A stretch of 29,643 nt of DNA from a virus. How positions within the stretch are numbered: the stretch's first letter is position 1; each line of letters starts with the position of its first letter. Of this stretch, positions 1-4,931 are shown piece by piece. Made by a program: the position numbers and the translations under genes. The stretch spans positions 1-29,643 of IMG/VR virus record IMGVR_UViG_3300046454_000230. One strand, written 5' to 3'. Below the pieces are notes generated by a model. The model was given only the letters and a program-made list of their open reading frames with translations. It was not told the origin of the DNA and made no database searches.

Positions 1-191
1 GTCGCCTTCACGGGTTCGAGAGCGGCTTCGGCTGCATTAGCGCGGTTGATTAGATCGATGGATGTCTCCCGCCAAATCTCGTCATTTGCAACGAGAGCGG
101 CTATGTGGTCGGTGTAGAGGACGTAATGCCCATCGCGTTGCTCAACGATGCCAAATTCTGGCTTCCAGTCGTGGCGCTTTATGTCGGTCAT
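1..191 (-). CDS. Hypothetical protein, left-arm operon (3' end outside window)
   Basis: This frame opens at an ATG (191-189) and runs off the left edge without a stop, giving 63 complete codons. The ATG overlaps the TGA of the upstream gene (ATGA), so the two are translationally coupled. I recognise no enzyme family. The segment DGHYVLYTDHIAAL (about residues 19-32) matches DGEYVLHADHVAAL in the gene at 845-1198 of the same operon, so the two are probably paralogues or share a small module. The remainder is helical and rich in Ala, Glu and Asn. It is too short for the minimum length of many ORF finders but is supported by coupling and by the paralogue. Confidence 0.65.
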   Translation of the reverse strand, partial: MTDIKRHDWKPEFGIVEQRDGHYVLYTDHIAALVANDEIWRETSIDLINRANAAEAALEPVKA

Positions 192-424
192 GCCGATTCA
201 TCCTCTTTTTCGACTGGAAGTTCGCCATTCCAGAGACGAACGACCTCATCCCTGTATTCATCGTGGAGCTGGACTGCGCAGCCAGTGCAGAAGATCGTGT
301 AGCTCGCGACGTATTCGCCACCGTTGTAAATCATGAGGTTACCCATGAAGTGGATCTTCTCGTCATTGCTGCCGTCGGTGTGACAGAACGGGCAATCGCG
401 AAGTTTCGGCCTGATCTCGCTCAT
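188..424 (-). CDS. Lar-like zinc-ribbon protein (restriction alleviation family)
   Basis: A 78-residue protein with CPFC at residues 11-14 and a second pair CTGC near residues 46-49, followed by a conserved-looking tryptophan segment (VVRLWNGE). This is the layout of Lar-family phage proteins: CPFCG near the N-terminus, a second Cys pair, and a W-N near the end. Lar of the Rac prophage relieves type I restriction by changing host methylation; many relatives are only known as zinc-ribbon proteins, so the function here is inferred. The ATG overlaps the stop of the upstream gene and its own stop overlaps the next start. A second family member is at 3670-3951 on the other strand. Confidence 0.7.
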   Translation of the reverse strand: MSEIRPKLRDCPFCHTDGSNDEKIHFMGNLMIYNGGEYVASYTIFCTGCAVQLHDEYRDEVVRLWNGELPVEKEDESA

Positions 425-834
425 CTTCCCTGCTCCAGCGAAGCGCCATAGACACGATCACTGAGAGCGTATTCAATGCGGGATGCGGAGTTGTGGCCGA
501 CAGGGGACAATGCCTCCTCATCGTCCTGCCATACGGCCCACGCGTGGCTTTGGAGGACATATGTCGGAAGCTGCGATGGCTGAACACCGAACTCGTCGTT
601 GTCGGCAATGATCAGATATTCGCGGGCGACTTCCTCGGTGATATCCTCAAGCTTGCCCATCGGCTCAACCTCAAGCCGATAGATGCGGATAGCCGTGTCG
701 CCAACTTCGCTGATCACGTCCTGAGGTGTCAGGTTATTGCCGAAAAACTCGCTTTCGCGGAAATAGCGCTTGCCACCCCTGATCGTATCGACTGCCAGGA
801 GAGCTTGGGTATCGGTGACCGTGAATTTTGGCAT
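421..834 (-). CDS. Hypothetical protein, left-arm operon
   Basis: A 137-residue acidic protein, not recognised. The N-terminal half (MPKFTVTDTQALLAVDTIRG and onward) looks like a small beta-rich domain, and the C-terminal third has an aromatic stretch (HAWAVWQDDEEA). The start is chosen because AGGA lies 8 bases before the ATG at 834. It begins 10 bp after the stop of 845-1198 and its stop overlaps the start of the Lar-like gene. There are no membrane segments and no Cys clusters. Its place in the operon suggests an early, accessory, possibly host-interaction role, but nothing in the sequence shows which. Confidence 0.7.
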   Translation of the reverse strand: MPKFTVTDTQALLAVDTIRGGKRYFRESEFFGNNLTPQDVISEVGDTAIRIYRLEVEPMGKLEDITEEVAREYLIIADNDEFGVQPSQLPTYVLQSHAWAVWQDDEEALSPVGHNSASRIEYALSDRVYGASLEQGR

Positions 835-844
835 TGTCCGCGTC

Positions 845-1198
845 CTATTCAGTTGGAGAGGTGGAGGGGGAGAGGGCGGCGACTAACTCAAACCGGCCAT
901 CCTCGAACTCGGACACCGGACGAACCCACAAGCCAGACTCATCGCTCCGGTAGACCGCGACGTGGTCATAATCCTTGAGTGGGGTATCCGTTTGCAGATA
1001 CGCGTAGCCGAGAAGCTCGTAGGAGCCGCCCTTCCGATGACGGAACTTTTTCAGGCCATCGTATTTGCGCTTGAGCTTCGTGTTCTCCGCCCGCAGTGTT
1101 TCGAGAGCGGCCACATGATCAGCGTGGAGGACGTATTCCCCATCGCTTTGTTCGCGGACGACGCAGGAACTGTCTGGCTCGTGGAATCGCTTGATCAT
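845..1198 (-). CDS. Hypothetical protein with DG-YVL-DH-AAL module
   Basis: A 117-residue protein. Residues about 19-34 hold DGEYVLHADHVAAL, also found in the gene at 1-191. A short charged helix follows (LRAENTKLKRKYDGLKKFRH), likely a coiled-coil stub, then a beta-rich C-terminal part (YLQTDTPLKDYDHVAVYRS, GLWVRPVSEFEDGRFEL) of the kind seen in phage proteins that repeat a short 'value/parameter' fold. No catalytic motif is seen. The ATG overlaps the TGA of the upstream 52-residue gene. The function is unknown. Confidence 0.7.
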   Translation of the reverse strand: MIKRFHEPDSSCVVREQSDGEYVLHADHVAALETLRAENTKLKRKYDGLKKFRHRKGGSYELLGYAYLQTDTPLKDYDHVAVYRSDESGLWVRPVSEFEDGRFELVAALSPSTSPTE

Positions 1199-1353
1199 GC
1201 CGAGACACTCCGCTCTGCTTCAAACTTGCGGAACTGCTCTGCATTCTTCCGGCAAACGGCAGCGCGCTCAGTGTTGCCTGCGGCTTCATGAACAGCAGCG
1301 CGACGGTCGTTGTAGGCTGCGAGGTTGATGTTCGTTCTCATGCCGTGGACCAT
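1195..1353 (-). CDS. Small hypothetical protein
   Basis: A 52-residue basic, Ala/Arg-rich, mostly helical protein starting MVHGMRTNINLAAYNDRRAA. GGAG stands 8 bases before the ATG at 1353, and the TGA overlaps the ATG of the next gene (ATGA), which supports it despite its small size. ATG at 1341 is an alternative start without a comparable ribosome site. There is no known family. It is the first clearly readable gene of the leftward operon. Confidence 0.6.
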   Translation of the reverse strand: MVHGMRTNINLAAYNDRRAAVHEAAGNTERAAVCRKNAEQFRKFEAERSVSA

Positions 1354-1368
1354 ATCCGTTCTCCATTT

Positions 1369-1540
1369 TCCGAGGAGGGAAGAGCAGCCAACCGGCGGGG
1401 CGGGCGGGCTCTTGAAATTCTGTGAGCCTTTTCAGTTCTTGCTCAGGAACGCAGTCATCAAAGTGTGTATCGTCGATAAAGCCCTTGAACCTGGTACTTC
1501 GGTCGGGCGTAGCCGAAGCTCTTCTCGTCCTGCTGGCGGT
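1369..1540 (-). other. Open frame with protein-like content but no start codon
   Basis: On the minus strand this frame is open and reads like protein (GFIDDTHFDDCVPEQELKR, then ARPAGWLLFPPRK), but it has no ATG, GTG or TTG upstream before the stop at 1541-1543. The overlapping frame at 1458-1595 ends inside it. A one-base shift near 1470-1490 would join the two into one longer protein. It may therefore be a decayed gene, a frameshifted gene or a sequencing error. I see no other feature in this stretch. Confidence 0.25.
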
Positions 1541-1595
1541 TCAGCTGCGGTTCACATGGCCGTTCTCCCGTTGGGGCTTCGACTGCTTGAGCCAC
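1458..1595 (-). CDS. Possible small leader-proximal protein (GTG start)
   Basis: A 45-residue frame with a GTG start (MAQAVEAPTGERPCEPQ...), ending YRRYTL. A weak GAGAA lies just before the GTG. It overlaps another plausible frame (1541-1684) and runs into the open frame 1369-1540. Only one or two of these three frames can be real genes. It sits first behind the leftward promoter at 1657-1684, so a short early leader gene is expected here. No family is recognised. Confidence 0.35.
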   Translation of the reverse strand: MAQAVEAPTGERPCEPQLNRQQDEKSFGYARPKYQVQGLYRRYTL

Positions 1596-1684
1596 TTCTC
1601 AAAAAGCGCTGGAAAGATCGGCCGGGGCGTCTTCGTTTCCGTTGCTTGCAGGAATGAAGATACCAGAATGGCATAGACAGTCAA
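1541..1684 (-). CDS. Possible small protein at the head of the leftward operon
   Basis: A 47-codon frame with a TTG start, with protein-like content (TPRPIFPALFEKWLKQSK). The TTG coincides with the -35 hexamer of the leftward promoter, so translation from it is unlikely if that promoter is right. The only in-frame alternative near the predicted transcript start is a CTG at 1651. It overlaps the GTG frame at 1458-1595. It is listed because its composition looks coding; the start is unresolved. Confidence 0.28.
   Translation of the reverse strand: MTVYAILVSSFLQATETKTPRPIFPALFEKWLKQSKPQRENGHVNRS
1657..1684 (-). promoter_or_regulatory. Leftward early promoter (PL-like)
   Basis: Reading leftward there is TTGACT (1684-1679), a 16-base spacer and TATCTT (1662-1657). 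The operator 1661-1673 lies between and over the -10, and operator 1685-1697 abuts the -35. It should drive the left-arm genes and be shut off by the repressor. It overlaps the rightward promoter by one base in the -35 region. Confidence 0.6.
1661..1673. promoter_or_regulatory. Operator 1, module A
   Basis: TACCAGAATGGCA is an imperfect palindrome with half-sites TRCCA/TGGYA and a 3-base centre. Four more copies lie at 1685-1697, 2833-2845, 2857-2869 and 2891-2903. It covers the -10 of the leftward promoter. Confidence 0.6.
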
Positions 1685-1701
1685 TACCGGATTGGTATAA
1701 A
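1674..1701 (+). promoter_or_regulatory. Rightward promoter of the winged-helix gene
   Basis: TAGACA (1674-1679), 16-base spacer, TATAAA (1696-1701). The operator 1685-1697 fills the spacer and overlaps the -10. The predicted transcript start (about 1708) is next to the ATG at 1710, so the mRNA may be leaderless or nearly so. Confidence 0.6.
1685..1697. promoter_or_regulatory. Operator 2, module A
   Basis: TACCGGATTGGTA is palindromic at all but the centre. It is placed 24 bp from operator 1, the same spacing as between the two operators of module B. Confidence 0.6.
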
Positions 1702-1709
1702 TGTGAGGG

Positions 1710-2057
1710 ATGAGCAAAACACCAGAAACGCAGACCGACAGAATCAGACGATTAAAACGAAAATATCCGGCAGTCCCGGTAGCGCCGTTCCTGCGGATGC
1801 AGCGGAGATGGATACGCCGCGTGAACCAGATGACGAAGCTGACGCACGTCCAGCGATGCGCCGCAGTTTTTATCGGAGCGTTCTCGACGCCCGATACTCC
1901 GTTCTGCGCGGCTGGGATGGATTACATCTGCCGTCACGTCAGATGCGAGAGAACGGCCGTGCACCTTGCTGTCAAACAACTGGAGGCGGACGGATATATG
2001 CTTGTCGACAGGCAAAAAAGAGCCGGAAATGTCTATCGAATTAATGTGCCAATTTGA
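1710..2057 (+). CDS. Winged-helix (HTH_36-like) protein, possible replication or regulatory protein
   Basis: A 115-residue basic protein. The C-terminal half (about residues 68-113) has the pattern of a winged helix-turn-helix as found in phage replication initiators and plasmid Rep-type proteins: YICRHVRCERTAVHLAVKQL, then EADGYMLVDR and a wing ending GNVYRI. The N-terminal 40 residues are Arg-rich. It is alone behind its own operator-controlled promoter and is followed by a non-coding stretch with hairpins and direct repeats that could be its target. The ATG lies only 8 bases after the -10 hexamer, with GAGGG directly against it, so it may be read from a leaderless mRNA. A role as a transcription factor is equally possible. 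Confidence 0.65.
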   Translation: MSKTPETQTDRIRRLKRKYPAVPVAPFLRMQRRWIRRVNQMTKLTHVQRCAAVFIGAFSTPDTPFCAAGMDYICRHVRCERTAVHLAVKQLEADGYMLVDRQKRAGNVYRINVPI

Positions 2058-2063
2058 TAATTA

Positions 2064-2150
2064 TGGTTGTTCCTGGCCAACCACTTACGTGTTGTTCCCC
2101 ACCAACACAATATAGACGGGGGCTGATATAGACGGGGGGTTAATTTTTTT
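2064..2150. repeat. Tandem hairpins, direct repeats and AT tract: candidate origin or control site
   Basis: Two short stem-loops of like design follow one another: TGGTTG/CAACCA (2064-2069 with 2078-2083) and GTGTTG/CAACAC (2089-2094 with 2103-2108). Both contain GTTGTTCC, and they lie 25 bp apart. Then comes ATATAGACGGGGG twice (2110-2122 and 2126-2138, period 16), then TTAATTTTTTTAG (2140-2152). Paired repeats beside an AT-rich tract and downstream of a winged-helix gene resemble an iteron-type origin. A transcription terminator for the 1710 gene is an alternative reading of the hairpins. From here to 2318 I see no further gene; AGGAGG at 2162-2167 has no start codon near it. Confidence 0.4.
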
Positions 2151-2318
2151 AGATTTGGCTTAGGAGGAAGGAGTTATAGGAAACAGGGACGAGACGAACC
2201 CTTAAAAAGTCTCAACCTTGTTCGTAAACTTGCCCGCAATTCGCAAAAATTACAGATTGCTAATTGATCCTTACCGTACGTAGGATGAACGATTACGCAT
2301 CAATGTGGGGAAGCGACG

Positions 2319-2555
2319 ATGGCTTTGATCGATAATATTTCCGAATCGGTGAGCGAAATGACGATCGAGGAGAAAATTGCGTTCAGCGTTATTCTCGGCT
2401 GCTTGAAGTGCGAGGACCATGCAAATTGCCTGACCGCCCGGCGTCTTTTCCAAGAGCCGCTCTCACAGTCGCGTCGCTCTCGCGATCCTGGCCGGCAAGC
2501 CGCTGAGCGTTGTCAGCGAGATCGGAAAATAGCAGTCTCCCTAATTCCTCGTTGA
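2319..2555 (+). CDS. Possible small protein overlapping the repressor 3' end
   Basis: A 78-residue frame whose first 45 residues are protein-like (MALIDNISESVSEMTIEEKI, then a Cys-containing stretch GCLKCEDHANCL), preceded by GGGGAAG about 5 bases before the ATG. The second half becomes Arg/Ser-rich and runs antisense to the end of the repressor gene (2389-2555), which is suspicious. Either this is a real convergent gene with a tail overlap or only a chance frame. No family is recognised. Confidence 0.4.
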   Translation: MALIDNISESVSEMTIEEKIAFSVILGCLKCEDHANCLTARRLFQEPLSQSRRSRDPGRQAAERCQRDRKIAVSLIPR

Positions 2556-2820
2556 TCTCAGCAAGCATGACACCCTGGTCAAGAGCTACCTTGATCGACC
2601 GTCTCAGAAGGGATTGCCAAGAGCCACCGCCTTCGGAGCCAAAAATCAAAAATTCCGGAGTCGTATGCAAGTGGGGAGCGAGCTTTGTCGCCCATTCCTT
2701 CGTGAGCTTCCGCTTGCTTTTCTCCAATCGCTGAACTTGGGGCTGAGAGATGCCAGCGCGATCCGCCAGTGCTTGCTGGCTCAATCCGAGGATGTCCCGT
2801 AAGTCCTTGATCATGTTCAT
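2389..2820 (-). CDS. cI-like phage repressor, XRE-type HTH
   Basis: A 143-residue protein with a classical XRE/lambda-repressor helix-turn-helix near the N-terminus (LGLSQQALADRAGISQPQVQ, about residues 12-31, then RLEKSKRKLTKEWATKL). A helical region that could dimerise follows (residues 70-120). There is no LexA/S24 autoprotease domain, so induction would not be by classical self-cleavage. It is divergent from the Cro-like gene with the paired operators between, which is the lambda-type arrangement. There are two possible starts. ATG 2820 lies 8 bases after the -10, which would be leaderless as lambda cI is from PRM. ATG 2814 has AGGAG six bases upstream. The last 20 residues are low-quality and overlap the frame at 2319-2555. 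Confidence 0.8.
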   Translation of the reverse strand: MNMIKDLRDILGLSQQALADRAGISQPQVQRLEKSKRKLTKEWATKLAPHLHTTPEFLIFGSEGGGSWQSLLRRSIKVALDQGVMLAEINEELGRLLFSDLADNAQRLAGQDRESDATVRAALGKDAGRSGNLHGPRTSSSRE

Positions 2821-2828
2821 CTCCTGAA

Positions 2829-2856
2829 CTTATTCCGAATTGGCATTTAGATCAAA
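2829..2856 (-). promoter_or_regulatory. Leftward repressor promoter
   Basis: In the same geometry as the promoter at 1657-1684, reading leftward: TTTGAT (2856-2851), 16 bases, AATAAG (2834-2829). Both hexamers are poor, as expected for a maintenance promoter. Operator 2833-2845 lies over its -10. Confidence 0.4.
2833..2845. promoter_or_regulatory. Operator 1, module B
   Basis: TTCCGAATTGGCA has the same 13-bp pattern as the other operators. It lies exactly 1172 bp from operator 1 of module A and 24 bp from its partner. Confidence 0.55.
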
Positions 2857-2873
2857 AGCCAAACTGGTATATT
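2846..2873 (+). promoter_or_regulatory. Rightward early promoter (PR-like)
   Basis: TTTAGA (2846-2851), 16-base spacer, TATATT (2868-2873). The -10 overlaps the end of operator 2857-2869 exactly as in the module at 1674-1701. It should drive the Cro-like gene and the long right-arm operon. Confidence 0.5.
2857..2869. promoter_or_regulatory. Operator 2, module B
   Basis: AGCCAAACTGGTA matches the operator pattern and overlaps the -10 of the rightward promoter. Confidence 0.55.
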
Positions 2874-2890
2874 TTTTTCTTGCAAGTCGA

Positions 2891-2903
2891 TGCCAAAATG
2901 GTA
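2891..2903. promoter_or_regulatory. Operator 3, in the start region of the Cro-like gene
   Basis: TGCCAAAATGGTA is a further copy of the operator pattern, 34 bp from operator 2 of module B and overlapping the candidate ATG at 2898. A lone half-site TTGGCA follows at 2908-2913. It may mediate autoregulation. Confidence 0.5.
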
Positions 2904-3128
2904 TGGTTTGGCATGACCCTAGAAGAATATCTCCACGACACGAAGCCGAAGAAACTTTCGCACGCTGCGTTTGGCGAGAAGGTTGGCGTCACGCAAGCGA
3001 CGATCAACCGGTATGTGCGAGGGGATAGGTTTCCTTCTCCGGACATGATCCGGAAGATCCAAGACGTCACCGGCGGCGCGGTCACAGTCAACGACTGGTA
3101 CGCGAAATCGGCGGTGGCCGCGCAATGA
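2898..3128 (+). CDS. Cro-like HTH protein
   Basis: About 76 residues from ATG 2898; 71 from ATG 2913; a TTG at 2880 is also in frame. The core is a YdaS/Cro-type helix-turn-helix: SHAAFGEKVGVTQATINRYV followed by RGDRFPSPDMIRKIQDVTGG, then a short tail (VTVNDWYA) as in phage antirepressors of this type. It is divergent from the cI-like gene and lies first in the right operon, so it most likely acts as Cro, binding the shared operators. None of the possible starts has a good Shine-Dalgarno. TTG 2880 is 6 bases from the -10, so the mRNA may carry little or no leader. The stop overlaps the next ATG (ATGA). Confidence 0.75.
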   Translation: MVWFGMTLEEYLHDTKPKKLSHAAFGEKVGVTQATINRYVRGDRFPSPDMIRKIQDVTGGAVTVNDWYAKSAVAAQ

Positions 3129-3673
3129 TCTACTTCATCCGCTGTGCTGACCGCATCAAGATTGGATTCTCCGAAAACCCGAAGGTTCGCCTTGGAAAGA
3201 TTTCGGCCGACGCTCCATACCCTTGCGCTCTTCTCGGGGCTGTTGAAGGTGGAAAGGACGTCGAGAACGAATTGCATGCCAAATGGAAGCAGCACAGAGC
3301 ACACGGCGAGTGGTTTCACGACGTTCCAGAGATCACTGAGTGGGTTTTGCTGCGCTCGTCCTACACCAGCAATGCGAAGGGTGAAACGCAGTTTTGCGGC
3401 TTCTTCGTCCCTCGTGGATTTCCGAAGATCGTTTCTGCCAGACTTGGCGTCAGCCGCGCCGCGATATGCCGATGGAAAGAAGTTCCGCTCAAATACTGCT
3501 TCTCCATAGCTGAATTGCTCGGCGTCTCTGCCGTCGATCTCAGGCCGGATCTCTATACCGGTTGGACATCCAGGCTCGACCGATCGGTTCCGGAAGAGAA
3601 CTTGTGGCGTCATGGAGATCTGGTCGCCCCTTCCATACCCTTCTCCCACCTAGACGGAGGACGCCTGCAATGA
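3125..3673 (+). CDS. GIY-YIG-like (T5orf172/Mug113) protein fused to Cro-like HTH
   Basis: A 182-residue protein in two parts. Residues 1-75 have the shortened GIY-YIG signature of the T5orf172/Mug113 group: YFI (3-5), IKIGFS (11-16), Arg22, the ENELHAKW helix (48-54, with Glu49 and His51), and GEWF (61-64). Residues about 99-146 are a Cro/YdaS-type helix-turn-helix (ARLGVSRAAICRWKEVP, SIAELLGVSAVDLRPDLY). GIY-YIG proteins cut DNA; T5orf172 proteins are often attached to DNA-binding domains in phages, but their activity is poorly known. Coupled by ATGA to both neighbours. It could be a site-specific nuclease, or a regulator using an inactive nuclease fold. Confidence 0.7.
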   Translation: MIYFIRCADRIKIGFSENPKVRLGKISADAPYPCALLGAVEGGKDVENELHAKWKQHRAHGEWFHDVPEITEWVLLRSSYTSNAKGETQFCGFFVPRGFPKIVSARLGVSRAAICRWKEVPLKYCFSIAELLGVSAVDLRPDLYTGWTSRLDRSVPEENLWRHGDLVAPSIPFSHLDGGRLQ

Positions 3674-3951
3674 GCGATACCCTCAAGCCATGCCCGTTCT
3701 GCGGATGCCCTCCGAGAGAACCAGACGGTAACGGACATACGTGGTGCTCGACGGTTTCCTGCGGCAGCACGGCTTACATGTCCGTCAATGCTTGGAACGA
3801 GCGGCCATCGGAAACGGCACTTGCCATCCAGATTGATCCGCTCGTCTCGGCTCTGAAACTCGCGAAAGATCATAGCGAACTTCCTGACGAAATTCTCGAC
3901 ATCGTCGATGCGGCGCTCGCCTCCCACCTCTCCACCAGGGGAATACAATGA
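3670..3951 (+). CDS. Lar-like zinc-ribbon protein (restriction alleviation family)
   Basis: A 93-residue protein with the Lar pattern LKPCPFCGCPP (residues 5-15), then HTWCSTVSCG with the second Cys pair and the closing AWNER (about residues 41-45). The remaining C-terminal 45 residues are a helical extension. Start chosen at ATG 3670, overlapping the TGA of the previous gene; a longer in-frame reading from 3562 would lie within that gene. The family is associated with easing host type I restriction by phages; here this is inferred from motif only. A second copy of the motif occurs on the left arm at 188-424. Confidence 0.75.
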   Translation: MSDTLKPCPFCGCPPREPDGNGHTWCSTVSCGSTAYMSVNAWNERPSETALAIQIDPLVSALKLAKDHSELPDEILDIVDAALASHLSTRGIQ

Positions 3952-4256
3952 CCGAGATAGTCGAAGTCCTCAAGAAAGCGCGCGGGCTGATCAGTGATCC
4001 AAAGCATTGGACGCAGGGCACGTTCGCCAAGGACGCGTATGGCAGGGAAGTCGATCCAGAAGATGATCAGGCTATTTGCTTCTGCGCTATCGGTGCCATC
4101 CACGCGGCTGCTGGCGGAATGAACGAGGACTGCGGTCGGGCTATATGGGATCTCAGAATACGGACGCCGGAAAGAAGCGTTTCGGAATTCAATGATCATC
4201 GCAGCCATGCTGAAGTTTTGGAACTCTTCGACGACGCGATTGCGAGGCTCGCATGA
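3948..4256 (+). CDS. DUF6197-like protein
   Basis: A 102-residue protein with the pattern of the DUF6197 family: LKKARGLISDPKHWTQG at the N-terminus, the ICFCAIGAIHAAAG core, and an SEFNDHRSHAEVLELFDDAI ending. Members occur in phages and actinobacterial or rhizobial genomes; their role is unknown. It is coupled to both neighbours by ATGA overlaps. No nuclease, membrane or DNA-binding motif is visible; the Cys/His arrangement (FCAIG, H, H) might bind metal, but that is a guess. Confidence 0.7.
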   Translation: MTEIVEVLKKARGLISDPKHWTQGTFAKDAYGREVDPEDDQAICFCAIGAIHAAAGGMNEDCGRAIWDLRIRTPERSVSEFNDHRSHAEVLELFDDAIARLA

Positions 4257-4384
4257 CCCAGTTCTACGCATCATGGGCACTCATTCTCCTCGGCTGGCTC
4301 GCCTTCACCACCCGCATGTTCATTCGAGACAACAGCAAGGCTATCGCTGTTGAGCGTGCTGCTGGGTTGGGGAGCGGGAGATAA
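4253..4384 (+). CDS. Small single-pass membrane protein
   Basis: A 43-residue frame: a short polar start, one hydrophobic segment (YASWALILLGWLAFTTRMF, residues 5-23), then a basic tail. It begins at an ATG overlapping the previous TGA and ends in TAATG shared with the next gene, so the coupling on both sides supports it. It is probably an inner-membrane peptide with the N-terminus outside by charge distribution. Function unknown. Confidence 0.6.
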   Translation: MTQFYASWALILLGWLAFTTRMFIRDNSKAIAVERAAGLGSGR

Positions 4385-4728
4385 TGCGCAAGAGGCTCAA
4401 CCGCGAAGTTATCCGTCTGCGCAATAGCTACCCCGACGAGACGAACGCGCAGCTCGCCTCCAGACTTGGCGTTCTGCCGCAATACATCTCCGTCACGTTG
4501 AAGCGGCAGGGATTGCCGAAGGCCCGCAGACCATCGTTTGAAGAGCGGCCAAAAACCGTGTCCCCGAGAATTCCCAACAATATAGCCGACAAGCTCTCCC
4601 ATGCTGCCGCGCGGCGTTGCATGACCACAAACCAACTTATCATTGCGCTGGTTACGGTCATCGCGAACGACGGCATGGTGGACGCCATCCTTGATGATGC
4701 CGGCAGATTTTTGGAGGCTGCCGAATGA
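4384..4728 (+). CDS. DNA-binding protein with N-terminal HTH and RHH-like C-terminus
   Basis: A 114-residue protein. Residues 8-45 form a helix-turn-helix (DETNAQLASRLGVLPQYISV, TLKRQGLPK). Residues 62-110 resemble a ribbon-helix-helix/Arc-type unit seen in many rhizobial phage proteins (SPRIPNNIADKLSHAAARR, TTNQLIIALVTVIANDG). A two-domain regulator of early genes is plausible. The start overlaps the TAA of the membrane peptide (TAATG) and the stop overlaps the next ATG. Confidence 0.65.
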   Translation: MRKRLNREVIRLRNSYPDETNAQLASRLGVLPQYISVTLKRQGLPKARRPSFEERPKTVSPRIPNNIADKLSHAAARRCMTTNQLIIALVTVIANDGMVDAILDDAGRFLEAAE

Positions 4729-4931
4729 CCACCACATCCATCCTCGACGAGTTTGAAACCCTGTTCTCCAAGAATTTCGGAGCCGCGAAATGCTGGCGTT
4801 GCGACGATGGCGGAGCACTGAAATCGGCATCGATCGTTCCGCGCCATCCGGCGTGTGAGTGCGAGATCGGGCAGAAAGCCGTTGAGGGCTTTGATTATCA
4901 CAACCGAGTTCAGACTGGGAGGAAGGCATGA
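4725..4931 (+). CDS. Small Cys-containing protein
   Basis: A 68-residue protein with a CWRC pair (residues 23-26) and a later HPACEC (about 44-49), which together could form a small zinc ribbon. The rest is unremarkable. ATGA overlaps occur at both ends. No family recognised. Confidence 0.6.
   Translation: MTTTSILDEFETLFSKNFGAAKCWRCDDGGALKSASIVPRHPACECEIGQKAVEGFDYHNRVQTGRKA

Noticed and set aside
1703-2044. Overlapping ORF beginning 7 bases before the winged-helix gene
   Set aside because: Irregular composition; the 1710 frame has a coherent winged-helix pattern.
2047-2059. TGCCAATTTGATA, a possible sixth operator
   Set aside because: Only one half-site is good, there is no partner 24 bp away, and it lies over a stop codon. 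Too weak to call.
2852-3649. 265-codon minus-strand frame across cro and the GIY-YIG gene
   Set aside because: It crosses the operators and two well-supported coupled genes on the other strand. Shadow.
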